The translations under genes were made by a program, and so were the position numbers. From Cellulomonas aerilata (GTDB lineage Bacteria > Actinomycetota > Actinomycetes > Actinomycetales > Cellulomonadaceae): DNA of 64,000 bases. Below the pieces are notes generated by a model, which ran no database searches, had not been told where the DNA came from, and worked only from the letters and a program-made list of their open reading frames with translations. How positions within the stretch are numbered: position 1 is the stretch's first letter; each line of letters begins with the position of its first letter. Location of the stretch: contig NZ_BJYY01000012.1 in NCBI RefSeq assembly GCF_007991755.1, forward strand, positions 222,880 to 286,879, read 5' to 3'. Shown here piece after piece: positions 26,310 through 35,180 of the stretch.

Positions 26310-27551
26310 TCAGTCGGTGAGGGTTCGCACCACCGCGTCGGCGAGCAGCCGCCCGCGGCGCGTGAGCAGCACGCGGGGTCCCTGCCGGTCGGCGCCCAGG
26401 GCGGCGCGGCCGTCCACCAGCCCGTCGGCGACGAGCCCGGCGACGTCCCGACGGGCCCGCGTGGACAGCGTGTCCAGCGGCAGCCCCTCGGCGAGGCGCA
26501 CGCCGAGCATGACGCGCTCGAGCTGGGCGGACCCGGGCTCGAGCACCTCCCGTCCGGCGGCCGGGCTCAGCCCCGCCTCGAGCCGGGCGGCGTAGGCGCG
26601 CGGGTGCTTGACGTTCCACCAGCGCACCCCGCCGACGTGCGAGTGGGCGCCGGGGCCCACGCCCCACCAGTCGTCCCCGCGCCAGTAGGCCAGGTTGTGG
26701 CGGCACGCGTGCCCGGGTGACCTGGCCCAGTTGCTGACCTCGTACCAGTGCAGGCCCGCCGCGGTGAGCATGGCGTCGGCCACCTCGTACTTGCGCGCCT
26801 GGTCGTCCTCCGTGGGCAGGGCGACCTGGCCGCGGCGCACCTGGGCCGCCATCCTGGTGCCGGCCTCCACGACGAGCGCGTACGCGGAGACGTGGTCGAC
26901 GCCGGTGGCCAGCGCGGTCTCCAGGCTCAGGCGCCAGTCGTCCAGCGACTCCCCCGGCGTCCCGTAGATCAGGTCCAGCGAGACGTCCAGGCCGGCGTCA
27001 CGGGCCCACCGGACGACGTCCGGGATCCGCCGGGGGTCGTGGGTGCGCTCCAGGGTGGCCAGGACGTGCGGGACGGCGGACTGCATCCCGAACGACACCC
27101 GGGTGAACCCGGCGTCGGCGAGGCGGGCCAGCGACGCGGGGCTCACCGAGTCGGGGTTCGCCTCCGTGGTGACCTCGGCGTCCGCGGCGAGGCCCCACGT
27201 GGCGCGGACGCCGTCCAGCAGGCGTGCGAGGTCGTCGGCGGGCAGGACCGTCGGCGTGCCGCCGCCGACGAAGACGGTCGACGCCGGCCGGGGCGGCAGC
27301 CCGGCGTCGGCCAGGACCCGGCCGCCGAGCGCGATCTCCCGCAGCGCGGTGTCGGCGTAGGACGCCTGGCTGGCGCCCCCGCCGAGCTCGCTCGCCGTGT
27401 AGGTGTTGAAGTCGCAGTAGCCGCAGCGCACCGTGCAGAAGGGCACGTGCAGGTAGACCCCGAAGCGTCGGCCGGGGGCGCCGTCCGCGACCGACGCCGG
27501 CAGGGCGCCGTCGGCGGGCGCGTCGTCGCCGTCGGGAAGTGCAGGGGCCAT
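26310..27551 (-). CDS. hemW: Radical SAM heme chaperone HemW
   Basis: About 413 residues. The radical-SAM motif FCTVRCGYC gives the CxxxCxxC iron-sulfur ligands, followed by the extra Cys-free FNTYT. The HemW_C region has HNLAYWRGDDWWGVGPGAHSH split over two helices. HemW loads haem into respiratory enzymes. It was formerly annotated as oxygen-independent coproporphyrinogen oxidase, but the ligand pattern here is HemW-type. The start is uncertain: ATG 27551 has GGAG too close, and a GTG seven codons earlier is possible. It lies next to lepA in the conserved order. Confidence 0.92.
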   Translation of the reverse strand: MAPALPDGDDAPADGALPASVADGAPGRRFGVYLHVPFCTVRCGYCDFNTYTASELGGGASQASYADTALREIALGGRVLADAGLPPRPASTVFVGGGTPTVLPADDLARLLDGVRATWGLAADAEVTTEANPDSVSPASLARLADAGFTRVSFGMQSAVPHVLATLERTHDPRRIPDVVRWARDAGLDVSLDLIYGTPGESLDDWRLSLETALATGVDHVSAYALVVEAGTRMAAQVRRGQVALPTEDDQARKYEVADAMLTAAGLHWYEVSNWARSPGHACRHNLAYWRGDDWWGVGPGAHSHVGGVRWWNVKHPRAYAARLEAGLSPAAGREVLEPGSAQLERVMLGVRLAEGLPLDTLSTRARRDVAGLVADGLVDGRAALGADRQGPRVLLTRRGRLLADAVVRTLTD

Positions 27552-27618
27552 GTCTCCATGGTCCCTCACGCCCGGCGCCGCACCACACCGTCCCGCGGGC
27601 ACACCGGCGTGAGACCGG

Positions 27619-29490
27619 TTACTTCCGCTTCGCGTCCTTGGGTGCGGCGCTGTCGGAGGAGAGGGCGGCGATGAAGGCCTCCTGCGGGACGTCGACCCGC
27701 CCGATGGTCTTCATCCGCTTCTTGCCCTCCTTCTGCTTCTCCAGCAGCTTGCGCTTGCGGGTGATGTCACCGCCGTAGCACTTGGCCAGCACGTCCTTGC
27801 GGATGGCGCGGATCGTCTCGCGGGCGATGACGCGGGCGCCGACGGCGGCCTGGATCGGCACCTCGAACTGCTGGCGCGGGATGAGGTCCTTCAGCTTGCC
27901 CGCCATCATCACGCCGTAGGCGTAGGCCTTCTCCTTGTGCACGATCGAGGAGAACGCGTCGACCTGCTCGCCCTGCAGCAGGATGTCGACCTTGACCAGG
28001 TCGGCCGCCTGCTCGCCGACGGGCTCGTAGTCCAGGGACGCGTACCCGCGGGTCTTGGACTTGAGCTGGTCGAAGAAGTCGAACACGATCTCGGCGAGCG
28101 GGAGCGTGTAGCGCATCTCCACGCGGTCCTCGGACAGGTAGTCCATCCCCAGCAGGTCGCCGCGACGGGCCTGGCACAGCTCCATGACGGAGCCGATGAA
28201 CTCCGACGGGCACAGGATCGTGGCCCGCACGACCGGCTCGCGGACCTCCATGATCTTGCCGCCGGGGAACTCGCTGGGGTTGGTGACCGTCACGACGCTC
28301 CGGTCCTCGAGGGTGACCTCGTAGACGACGTTCGGGGCGGTCGAGATCAGGTCGAGGTCGAACTCGCGCTCGAGCCGCTCGCGCACGATCTCCAGGTGCA
28401 GCAGCCCGAGGAAGCCGACGCGGAAGCCGAAGCCCAGGGCGACCGACGTCTCCGGCTCGTAGTTGAGCGCGGCGTCGTTGAGCTTGAGCCGGTCCAGGGC
28501 GTCCCGCAGCACCGGGTAGTCCGAGCCGTCGATCGGGTACAGCCCGGAGAACACCATCGGGCGCGGGTCCTGGTACGCGCCGAGCGACTCGCTCGCCGGC
28601 TTCGCCGCGTTCGTGACGGTGTCGCCGACGCGGGACTGGCGCACGTCCTTCACGCCGGTGATGAGGTAGCCGACCTCACCGACACCCAGGCCCTGGGTCG
28701 GGACCGGCTCCGGGGAGATGACGCCGATCTCGAGCAGCTCGTGCGTCGCGCGGGTCGACATCATGACGATCTTCTCGCGCGGGGAGAGGCTGCCGTCCTT
28801 GACCCGGACGTAGGTCACCACGCCGCGGTAGGTGTCGTAGACCGAGTCGAAGATCATCGCCCGGGCCGGCGCGCCCGGGTCGCCGCCCGGCGCCGGGATG
28901 GTCGCGACGATCCGGTCGAGCAGCTCGGTGACGCCGGCGCCGGTCTTGCCGGAGACCCGCAGGACCTCCTCGGGCTCGCACCCGACCAGCTTGGCGAGCT
29001 CCTCGGCGTACTTCTCCGGCTGCGCGGCCGGCAGGTCGATCTTGTTGAGCACCGGGACGATCGTGAGGTCGTTCTCCATCGCCAGGTACAGGTTGGCCAG
29101 CGTCTGCGCCTCGATGCCCTGGGCGGCGTCGACGAGCAGCACGGCTCCCTCGCAAGCGGCCAGCGACCGGGACACCTCGTAGGTGAAGTCCACGTGCCCG
29201 GGCGTGTCGATCATGTTCAGCGCGAACGGCGTGCCGTCCAGCTCCCACGGCATGCGCACCGCCTGGGACTTGATCGTGATCCCGCGCTCGCGCTCGATGT
29301 CCATCCGGTCGAGGTACTGCGCGCGCATCTGCCGGGCGTCGACGACGCCGGTCAGCTGCAGCATGCGGTCCGCGAGCGTGGACTTGCCGTGGTCGATGTG
29401 CGCGATGATGCAGAAGTTGCGCAGCAGCTCCGGCGGGGTCGCCGCGGGCAGGATGCGCTGGTTCAGCGCTGCGCTGGGGATCGGTGACAC
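27619..29490 (-). CDS. lepA: Elongation factor 4 (back-translocating GTPase)
   Basis: About 623 residues. The G1 motif [10 protein letters not shown]3 DTPGHVDF and G4 NKIDLP mark the GTPase domain; EF-G-like domains and the LepA-specific C-terminus ([20 protein letters not shown]) follow. It acts on ribosomes under stress. I chose the GTG at 29490, with GGAG eleven bases before; frames further upstream are non-coding. It is divergent from the PAS-GGDEF-EAL gene, with about 235 bases of shared upstream region. Confidence 0.96.
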   Translation of the reverse strand: MSPIPSAALNQRILPAATPPELLRNFCIIAHIDHGKSTLADRMLQLTGVVDARQMRAQYLDRMDIERERGITIKSQAVRMPWELDGTPFALNMIDTPGHVDFTYEVSRSLAACEGAVLLVDAAQGIEAQTLANLYLAMENDLTIVPVLNKIDLPAAQPEKYAEELAKLVGCEPEEVLRVSGKTGAGVTELLDRIVATIPAPGGDPGAPARAMIFDSVYDTYRGVVTYVRVKDGSLSPREKIVMMSTRATHELLEIGVISPEPVPTQGLGVGEVGYLITGVKDVRQSRVGDTVTNAAKPASESLGAYQDPRPMVFSGLYPIDGSDYPVLRDALDRLKLNDAALNYEPETSVALGFGFRVGFLGLLHLEIVRERLEREFDLDLISTAPNVVYEVTLEDRSVVTVTNPSEFPGGKIMEVREPVVRATILCPSEFIGSVMELCQARRGDLLGMDYLSEDRVEMRYTLPLAEIVFDFFDQLKSKTRGYASLDYEPVGEQAADLVKVDILLQGEQVDAFSSIVHKEKAYAYGVMMAGKLKDLIPRQQFEVPIQAAVGARVIARETIRAIRKDVLAKCYGGDITRKRKLLEKQKEGKKRMKTIGRVDVPQEAFIAALSSDSAAPKDAKRK

Positions 29491-29725
29491 GCTGGCGTCG
29501 GCTCCAGGTCGGTCGGGCTGGGGGTCGTGCTCGGGGTCGTGCTCGTGCTCGTGCGGGGCGGCAGGGTCGCCCCGGCGTCCATGGTCCCACGTCGCCCGAC
29601 GGCGGCTCGACGGGGGGTCGGCGTGGTGGCGGCCCCTCAACACCGGGGGCCCGCGGCCGATGGTGCGGACGAGGCCCGACCGGGTCGCCGTACGCCACCG
29701 CCCCACCCCGAAGGAGCCGCCGCCG

Positions 29726-31924
29726 ATGCCGCTCGGTCTGCGAACGGCCGCCCTGACCGACCAGGTGCTCGACACCCTGCAGGAGGGCGTCGTGCTGTCC
29801 GACGCCGCCGGGCTGGTCGCCGACGCCAACGCGGCCGCCTGCCGGATCCTGCGCCGCACCCGGGAGGACCTGCTCGGCGTGCCGGTCACCGAGGCCACCG
29901 CCTCCCCGGTCGACGTCAGCGGCAGGCCGGTGTCCGCGCGCGAGCACCCGGCTGCCCGGGCGTCCGTCACCGGGCGCACGACCGCGGCCGTGCTCGGCGT
30001 GGCCCGCACCAACAAGCGCATCTGGCTGCACGTGAGCTCCTCCCCGCTCCCCGGGGTGGACGGCATCCCGCTCCCCCGCGGGTCGCGCCACCCGGTGATG
30101 ACGACGTTCGTCGACATCACCGCGCAGATGCTGCAGCGCCAGTCGCTGCAGAGCAGCGAGGAGCGGTTCCGCCGCACCTTCCAGGACGCCCCCATCGGCA
30201 TGTGCCTCCTCGGTCTGGACGGACGGTTCCAGCAGGTCAACCGCGCCCTGACCACCATGGTCGGCTGGTCCTCCGACGAGCTGGTCGCGACGACGGCGGA
30301 CGCCCTGACGCACCCGGACGACCTGGACGACGCGCGCGAGAGCCGCCGCGCGCTGCGCGCCGGCGAGGTGGCGTCGGTCCAGGTCGACCAGCGGTTCCGC
30401 ACCGCCGGCGGCGAGCCGGTGTGGACCCGGCTGACGATGTCCCTCGTGCACGCCCGCGACGGCGAGCCGCTGCACTACGTCGGGCAGGTCGAGGACGTCT
30501 CGGAGGTCCGGCGCGCGCACGCGATGCTCGAGCAGCGGGCCCTCTACGACCACCTGACCGGGCTCGCCAACCGGTCCCTGCTGCTGGACCGCCTGACCCG
30601 TGCCCTGGCCGACCGTGCGATGGACCCTGCGACCGACCGAGGACTGGTCGCGGTCGTGTACATGGACCTCGACCACTTCAAGCGGATCAACGACTCGCTC
30701 GGCCACGACGCCGGCGACCGGCTCCTGCAGGAGGTCGCCGCCCGCATGACGACCTCGGTCCGGCCGTGCGACACGGTCGCCCGGCTCGGCGGGGACGAGT
30801 TCGTCCTGGTCCTGGAGCAGATCACCTCGGTCTCCGAGGCGGGACAGGTGCTGCAGCGGGTCATCGACGAGATTCAGCAGCCGGTCGTCGTCGGCGAGCA
30901 CGACGTCGTGCCGAGCGTGAGCGCGGGCCTGACCGTCAGCGACGGGAGCCGCACGGCCGAGCAGGTCCTGGGGGACGCCGACACCGCGCTCTACGTGGCC
31001 AAGGACCACGGCCGCTCGCGCTGGGAGGTCTACGACGAGTCGTACCGCCAGCGGGCGCTGCACCGCCTGTCGGTGGAGTCCGAGCTGCGGGTCGCGGTCG
31101 CCCGCGAGGACTTCGAGCTGCACTACCAGCCGATCGTCGACCTGCGCAGCGGCGCCCTGGTCGCGTACGAGGCCCTGGTGCGGTGGCGGCACCCCGAGCG
31201 CGGTCTGCTGCTGCCCGCGGAGTTCATCGACATCTGCGAGGAGTCCCACCTGCTGCCCGTCCTGGGCCGGTGGGTCCTGCGCGAGGCGTGCGGGTTCGTC
31301 GCCCGCCACCCCGAGTTCACCGGGCAGGTGTTCGTCAACGTCTCCCCGCGGCAGATCGGGGCGGCAGACCTGTCCCGGGTCGTGGGCGACGTGCTGGAGC
31401 AGACCGGCGTCGGGGCGCACCGCCTGGGCCTGGAGATCACCGAGACCGGGGTGCTGCAGGCGGCCGGGTCCGCGCGTGCGGACCTCGAGCGGCTCGCGGA
31501 CCTCGGGGTGACCCTGGTCCTGGACGACTTCGGCACGGGCTACTCGGCGCTGTCGTCGGTCCTGGCGGCGCCGGTGACCGGGCTGAAGCTGGACCGGTCC
31601 TTCACCGCCCGGCTGGGCGACGGCGGCGCCGGGGACCGGATCAGCGTCGCGATCGCGGCCCTGGTGGACTCCCTGGACAGCTACGGCGTCGTCGAGGGCA
31701 TCGAGACCGAGGCCGCGCGCACGCACGCCGTCGCGCACGGGTGGACGCACGGGCAGGGCTGGCTCTTCGGCCGGCCCGCACCCGAGCAGCAGATCTACGG
31801 CACGCCCGCACCGGAGCAGCAGCCTCTCGGCCGGGCCCCACGCGGGCAGCAGCCCCTCGGCCGGGCTGCACCCGAGCAGCAGCTCCTCGGTGCGGTCGGC
31901 GCCGACGGCGCGCCGGGCGCGTGA
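29726..31924 (+). CDS. PAS-PAS-GGDEF-EAL c-di-GMP turnover protein with C-terminal repeats
   Basis: A 732-residue soluble sensor. Two PAS domains (about 10-130 and 150-270) precede a GGDEF domain with intact LGGDEF at about 353 and an EAL domain with intact YEALVRW at about 481, DDFGTG and EGIET. Both synthase and phosphodiesterase activities are possible. AAGGAG lies nine bases before the ATG. The C-terminus carries four 10-residue repeats (PAPEQQ-type) encoded by a perfect-register 30-bp tandem array. It is divergent from lepA and upstream of rpsT. Confidence 0.93.
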   Translation: MPLGLRTAALTDQVLDTLQEGVVLSDAAGLVADANAAACRILRRTREDLLGVPVTEATASPVDVSGRPVSAREHPAARASVTGRTTAAVLGVARTNKRIWLHVSSSPLPGVDGIPLPRGSRHPVMTTFVDITAQMLQRQSLQSSEERFRRTFQDAPIGMCLLGLDGRFQQVNRALTTMVGWSSDELVATTADALTHPDDLDDARESRRALRAGEVASVQVDQRFRTAGGEPVWTRLTMSLVHARDGEPLHYVGQVEDVSEVRRAHAMLEQRALYDHLTGLANRSLLLDRLTRALADRAMDPATDRGLVAVVYMDLDHFKRINDSLGHDAGDRLLQEVAARMTTSVRPCDTVARLGGDEFVLVLEQITSVSEAGQVLQRVIDEIQQPVVVGEHDVVPSVSAGLTVSDGSRTAEQVLGDADTALYVAKDHGRSRWEVYDESYRQRALHRLSVESELRVAVAREDFELHYQPIVDLRSGALVAYEALVRWRHPERGLLLPAEFIDICEESHLLPVLGRWVLREACGFVARHPEFTGQVFVNVSPRQIGAADLSRVVGDVLEQTGVGAHRLGLEITETGVLQAAGSARADLERLADLGVTLVLDDFGTGYSALSSVLAAPVTGLKLDRSFTARLGDGGAGDRISVAIAALVDSLDSYGVVEGIETEAARTHAVAHGWTHGQGWLFGRPAPEQQIYGTPAPEQQPLGRAPRGQQPLGRAAPEQQLLGAVGADGAPGA
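31771..31890 (+). repeat. Four 30-bp in-frame tandem repeats
   Basis: Four consecutive 30-base units at 31771, 31801, 31831 and 31861 encode 10-residue units containing EQQ/GQQ, ending the GGDEF-EAL protein. The register is exact, so copy number can change without frameshift. Confidence 0.85.
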
Positions 31925-31959
31925 GCAGCGCCACCTGGATCGCCGGGCGTCGCGGCTGG

Positions 31960-31965
31960 TAGCAT
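31960..31965 (+). promoter_or_regulatory. Extended -10 of rpsT
   Basis: TGGTAGCAT is a typical extended -10 (TAGCAT hexamer). It gives a leader of about 145 bases before the rpsT start, which is long enough for the usual S20 autogenous control, though no specific structure was identified. Confidence 0.45.
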
Positions 31966-32113
31966 CGCTCTTCGCGTGCCCGCCCTGCCCCGGTCGGTCG
32001 GCGGCACCCTTCCAGATCCTCTCCGCGGGTACCCCACGCCCCAGTCCCGGACCTGGTGAAAGCCTTCTACGACCTGTCAGATCGCTCCGGCGAACACACA
32101 AGAGAGTCCTCAC

Positions 32114-32374
32114 GTGGCGAACATCAAGTCCCAGCTCAAGCGCATCGGCACCAACGAGAAGGCGCGCCTGCGCAACAAGGCGGTCAAGTCCGAGCTCCGC
32201 ACGCACGTGCGTCGGGTCCGCGAGGCCGTCGCCGGCGGCGACAAGGAGGCCGCGGGCGTCGCGCTCGTCACCGCGTCCCGCAAGCTCGACAAGGCCGTCT
32301 CCAAGGGCGTCATCCACCAGAACCAGGCCGCCAACAAGAAGTCGGCGCTGGCGAAGTCGGTCAACGCGCTCTGA
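32114..32374 (+). CDS. rpsT: 30S ribosomal protein S20
   Basis: An 86-residue, Lys/Arg-rich protein beginning [11 protein letters not shown] with the conserved [14 protein letters not shown] end. The GTG start is preceded by GAGAG. It is a single gene followed by a very strong palindromic terminator. Confidence 0.97.
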   Translation: MANIKSQLKRIGTNEKARLRNKAVKSELRTHVRRVREAVAGGDKEAAGVALVTASRKLDKAVSKGVIHQNQAANKKSALAKSVNAL

Positions 32375-32423
32375 GCACCACCGGCCGGTGACCTGTACGG
32401 GTCCGCCGCCGGACTGTACGACC

Positions 32424-32459
32424 ACGAGGGCCCACCCGATGCATCGGGTGGGCCCTCGT
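32424..32459 (+). terminator. rpsT terminator, 36-base perfect palindrome
   Basis: The 36 bases are exactly self-complementary, with a central TGCA. They lie 50 bases after the rpsT stop. The stem shares its GGGCCC-ACCCG core with the terminator of the convergent regulator at 32590-32625. Confidence 0.8.
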
Positions 32460-32589
32460 CGTCGTGCCAGGACCCGTGGGGTCGAGCCGGTGGCTGCGAC
32501 GGGACGCGCCGCCCGAAGGTGGGCTGCACCGGGCCCCGTCTCGACGGCCGGTCGCACGAAGCGCCCCGACGCGCGAAGCGGCCGGACGC

Positions 32590-32625
32590 ACGCAGGGCCC
32601 CACCCGTCCGGGTGGGGCCCTGCGT
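32590..32625 (-). terminator. Terminator of the XRE-TPR regulator
   Basis: A 16-bp perfect stem (32590-32605 with 32610-32625) around a four-base loop lies 16 bases past the regulator stop codon. Confidence 0.75.
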
Positions 32626-32640
32626 GGTGAGCGGGTGGTG

Positions 32641-33972
32641 TCAGCTCGCGCCGGTCCCGCCGAGGATCGCCAGGACGCCGGCCGGGACCGCGTGCCGGAA
32701 GCCGGCCTCGCTGAGCGCGCGGTCGAACGCAGCCGCGGCTCGCGCCGTGTCGCCGCGACCCAGGAACCGGTCCCCGAGCTCGCGCCACGCCGCTGCGGAC
32801 TGCCGGCTGGCGGACATCATGCCCAGCATGTCCGCCGCCCAGCCGTACGCGGCGGCGGCCTCGGTCTCCTTGCCGGCCGCGTGCAGTGCGTCGCCCATGG
32901 CCAGGTGCGCGACCGCCGTCTCCAGGCGCGTGGTGCCCTCCAGGCGCTCGAGCGCGGCGCCTGCCCAGTGCTGGGAGGCGGCGACGTCCCCGAGCATGAG
33001 GTGCGCGCGGGACCGCTCGACCTCGATGCGGGCCATGTCGACCTCGAAGCCGACGCCGGCCAGCCGCTCGGCGGCCATGTCCAGCTGCTCGAGTGCGAGA
33101 GCCGGCTCCGCCGGGTCCGAGCGCAGCAGCAGCCAGGCGTAGTTGAGACGCAGGCGCGGGATGTCACGTCCGGTGGACGTCTCGCCCAGCAGGGCCAGGG
33201 CCCGCGACGTGAACGCGTGCGCCAGCGCGAAGTCCCGCCGCTCCTCGGCGACGATCGCGGCGTTCCAGTAGACCGACCCGCGCCCACGCGGGGTGCCGTG
33301 CGCCTCGGCCTGCGCGATGAGCTCCGCGACACGGTGCGTCGCGTAGAGCATGTCGCCACGCTCCACGTAGGCCCACAGGACCGTCGACGACAGACGCAGG
33401 TGCTCGTCCGTCCCGGTCAGACCCGCGGCCTCGAGCTCCTCGGCCACCCGCTCGCCCAGGTCGATGCTGCGGTGCAGGTCGCCGGCCTCGAGGTAGGAGG
33501 CGACCAGCTCGTTGGCCACCGCCGCCACCTCGAGGTGCTGGCCCCGCCGGCGCAGCCGCGCGAGCAGCGGCTCGAGCACCGCCACGGAGGCCTCGAGCTC
33601 GCCGAGCGCCTCGTGCGCACGGGCGAGCGTCAGCAGGATCTCGGTGTGGTGGGACGGCGCGATCGTGTCGAGGTCGAGCGCCTGCAGGCGGTCCCGCGCC
33701 TGGACGGCGTCGCCGTCCAGCAAGGCCAGCTTGGCGTAGTCGACGTCGAGTCGCGCACGGGCCTCGCTCGGGGCGGTGTCCCCGTGGCGCAGGTAGTCCA
33801 CCGTCGTGTCCAGCCGCGTCGCGAGCACCTCGAGGGCGGCGTCCGTGGGGACGCGCCGCCCCGCCTCGATGAGCGAGATGTAGCTCGGCGAGAACGCGTC
33901 TCCCGCGAGCGCCGTCTGGGACAGGCCGGCGGCGAGACGCAGCTCGCGGACGCGGTCAGAGACTTCGGTCAT
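32641..33972 (-). CDS. XRE-family HTH regulator with TPR array (RRNPP-like)
   Basis: A 443-residue cytoplasmic protein. Residues 4-60 form an XRE/Cro-type helix-turn-helix (LRLAAGLSQTALAGD, then YISLIEAGRRVPTDAALEVLA). The rest is all-helical with repeated 34-residue-like units (AHEALGELE, LVASYLEAGDLHRSIDLGERV, AHLAMGDALHAAGKETEAAA), i.e. a TPR array. This is the architecture of RRNPP receptors (Rgg, PlcR, AimR), which bind short secreted peptides. AAGGTG lies before the ATG. A GTCAC-N7-GTGAC palindrome overlaps the ribosome site, suggesting autoregulation. A gene for a small exported peptide lies 111 bases upstream on the same strand. The ligand is inferred, not shown. Confidence 0.87.
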   Translation of the reverse strand: MTEVSDRVRELRLAAGLSQTALAGDAFSPSYISLIEAGRRVPTDAALEVLATRLDTTVDYLRHGDTAPSEARARLDVDYAKLALLDGDAVQARDRLQALDLDTIAPSHHTEILLTLARAHEALGELEASVAVLEPLLARLRRRGQHLEVAAVANELVASYLEAGDLHRSIDLGERVAEELEAAGLTGTDEHLRLSSTVLWAYVERGDMLYATHRVAELIAQAEAHGTPRGRGSVYWNAAIVAEERRDFALAHAFTSRALALLGETSTGRDIPRLRLNYAWLLLRSDPAEPALALEQLDMAAERLAGVGFEVDMARIEVERSRAHLMLGDVAASQHWAGAALERLEGTTRLETAVAHLAMGDALHAAGKETEAAAAYGWAADMLGMMSASRQSAAAWRELGDRFLGRGDTARAAAAFDRALSEAGFRHAVPAGVLAILGGTGAS

Positions 33973-33976
33973 GTGG

Positions 33977-33993
33977 GTCACCTTAACTGTGAC
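33977..33993 (-). promoter_or_regulatory. Palindromic operator 1 (XRE-TPR gene)
   Basis: GTCAC-CTTAACT-GTGAC, five-base arms with a seven-base spacer, ends four bases before the regulator's ATG and covers its ribosome site. The same GTCAC-N7-GTGAC pattern recurs in the promoter of the peptide gene. Confidence 0.6.
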
Positions 33994-34083
33994 GGTCTCG
34001 CCTCGTATGCTTTTCCACCTTGCCACCACCCACTGTCACCCGCGCGGGTCACGCGCCCCCTGTCGCGCGACCCGCGCCGGATG

Positions 34084-34221
34084 TCAGGCCGTCGCCCGGC
34101 AGCAGCCCGACGCACCACCGAAGACAGTCGCTCCGGAGCCGGTGCCCCCGAACCCGGTCCCGCTCAGAGCGAGGCCGGCCGTCAGGAGCAGGGCGACGGC
34201 GGTCTTGGCAGTGCGCTTCAT
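34084..34221 (-). CDS. Small secreted peptide precursor (candidate pheromone)
   Basis: A 45-residue open frame with an ATG preceded by GGGAG at good spacing. Residues 1-7 are basic (MKRTAKT), residues 8-20 form a hydrophobic core (AVALLLTAGLALS), and a Gly/Thr/Ser-rich linker leads to a short tail ending GASGCCRATA with adjacent cysteines. This is a signal peptide plus a short exported product. Its promoter has a GTCAC-N7-GTGAC palindrome between putative -35 (TTAGCC) and -10 (TACAGT) elements. The position directly upstream of an XRE-TPR regulator suggests a peptide signal read by it. A small bacteriocin-like or lipoprotein-like peptide is possible, but no lipobox is seen. Confidence 0.65.
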   Translation of the reverse strand: MKRTAKTAVALLLTAGLALSGTGFGGTGSGATVFGGASGCCRATA

Positions 34222-34253
34222 GAAGGTCTCCCGTAAGTAATTGATGACTGTAC

Positions 34254-34270
34254 GTCACAGTGATCGTGAC
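34254..34270 (-). promoter_or_regulatory. Palindromic operator 2 (peptide gene promoter)
   Basis: GTCAC-AGTGATC-GTGAC lies 33 bases before the peptide ATG. It occupies the spacer between a TTAGCC -35-like and a TACAGT -10-like hexamer (about 18 bases apart). It matches operator 1 in arms and spacer length. Confidence 0.6.
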
Positions 34271-34446
34271 GGCTAACCTCTCTGGTGAACCGCCGAATGT
34301 CAAGGCGTCACCGCAGGTCAGGGCCAGGATCGGCGAAGAATCACCCTCCCCGGTGAGGCTCACCCGCCGCATTGCTCCACCCGGGTGACGGGTCGGCGAG
34401 AATGGGTGTCGCCAGCGGCTGCGAGTCACGTAGGTAGTCATGTACC

Positions 34447-34463
34447 GTCATTCCCATCATGAC
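34447..34463 (+). promoter_or_regulatory. Variant palindrome 3 at the start of the degenerate EAL gene
   Basis: GTCAT-TCCCATC-ATGAC has the same five-seven-five geometry as operators 1 and 2, with one base changed symmetrically in each arm. The right arm contains the ATG of the gene at 34459, and the left arm overlaps a TACCGT -10-like element (34443-34448). Further GTCA copies occur at 34425 and 34437. ATGAC is common at gene starts, so chance is possible. Confidence 0.4.
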
Positions 34464-35178
34464 TGCCGACCTGCTGGCCCTCGCCGCCGCCGTGGACGCC
34501 GCCGTCCCCACGGGCACCCGCGCCGCGTGGGAGCGGTCCGTCCGCCGACGACCCGCTCAGACGGTCCGCGGCCGCGTGTTCTGGTCGTGCGGACGGCCGT
34601 TCGCGCAGGTGGTCGGCGGCGCGTGGGCCCTGCCGACCCAGCCGGTCCGGCTGGGCGAGCCGGCGCAGAACCACGTCGACGCCCACGCCGTCGCGGCGGA
34701 CCTGCGGTCCTCGTTCCGTGACCTGGTGTGCGACATCGAGCCGACGCAGCTGTTCGTCCGTGCCGGCGTGGAGTTCCTCGCCGGGGACCTGCCGGTCCCG
34801 CGCCACCCCGACCTGCTCGTCGTGGAGGTGGACGGCGACGCCGGGTGCGCCGGCACCATCCGTGACGGGCTCCTGCGGGTCAAGGCCCTGGGCTGCCGCG
34901 TCGCGCTGGCGGGCTTCACCGGCACGGCCGAGCAGCGGCGGTTGCTGCCGCTGGCCGACTTCGTCAAGGTGGACGCGCGCGACCTCGCACTGGAGGGCCG
35001 CCCGCTGCTCGACCTCGCGGCGTCCCGCGGCGCCCAGGTGGTGGCCGAGTTCGTGGACACCGAGGACACGCTCGCGGAGGCACGTGGTGCCGGCCTGCAG
35101 CTCGTGCAGGGCAGGGCGCTGGAGCGGCTCGCGCCGCCGGCCGTCCGTGCCCGTGCGGCCTCCCGCGCGGGACGCTGA
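34459..35178 (+). CDS. Degenerate EAL-like domain protein (YuxH-type)
   Basis: A 239-residue protein. The second half resembles the C-terminal part of an EAL domain: LADFVKVDARDLAL, VVAEFVDTEDTLAEA and LQLVQGRALERL correspond to the Lys, Glu and Gln motif positions. The EAL signature itself, the NVSP motif and the Asp-Asp pair are missing, so it should not hydrolyse c-di-GMP; it may bind it or act as a scaffold. No ribosome site precedes the ATG, and a TACCGT -10 ten bases upstream suggests a leaderless message. It is divergent from the peptide gene and shares the 237-base GTCA-rich promoter region. Confidence 0.7.
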   Translation: MTADLLALAAAVDAAVPTGTRAAWERSVRRRPAQTVRGRVFWSCGRPFAQVVGGAWALPTQPVRLGEPAQNHVDAHAVAADLRSSFRDLVCDIEPTQLFVRAGVEFLAGDLPVPRHPDLLVVEVDGDAGCAGTIRDGLLRVKALGCRVALAGFTGTAEQRRLLPLADFVKVDARDLALEGRPLLDLAASRGAQVVAEFVDTEDTLAEARGAGLQLVQGRALERLAPPAVRARAASRAGR

Positions 35179-35180
35179 CC

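Noticed and set aside
31771..31890. CRISPR-like array
   Set aside because: The 30-bp units are directly adjacent without spacers and lie in a coding frame; they are tandem coding repeats.
28676..32788. A 1370-codon minus-strand frame spanning lepA, the GGDEF-EAL gene and rpsT
   Set aside because: It runs opposite or out of frame to three conserved genes; long open frames are expected at this GC content.
34049..34441. A 130-codon minus-strand frame overlapping the peptide gene
   Set aside because: Out of frame with the small peptide gene, no ribosome site, and it crosses the promoter palindrome; the 45-codon gene is better supported.
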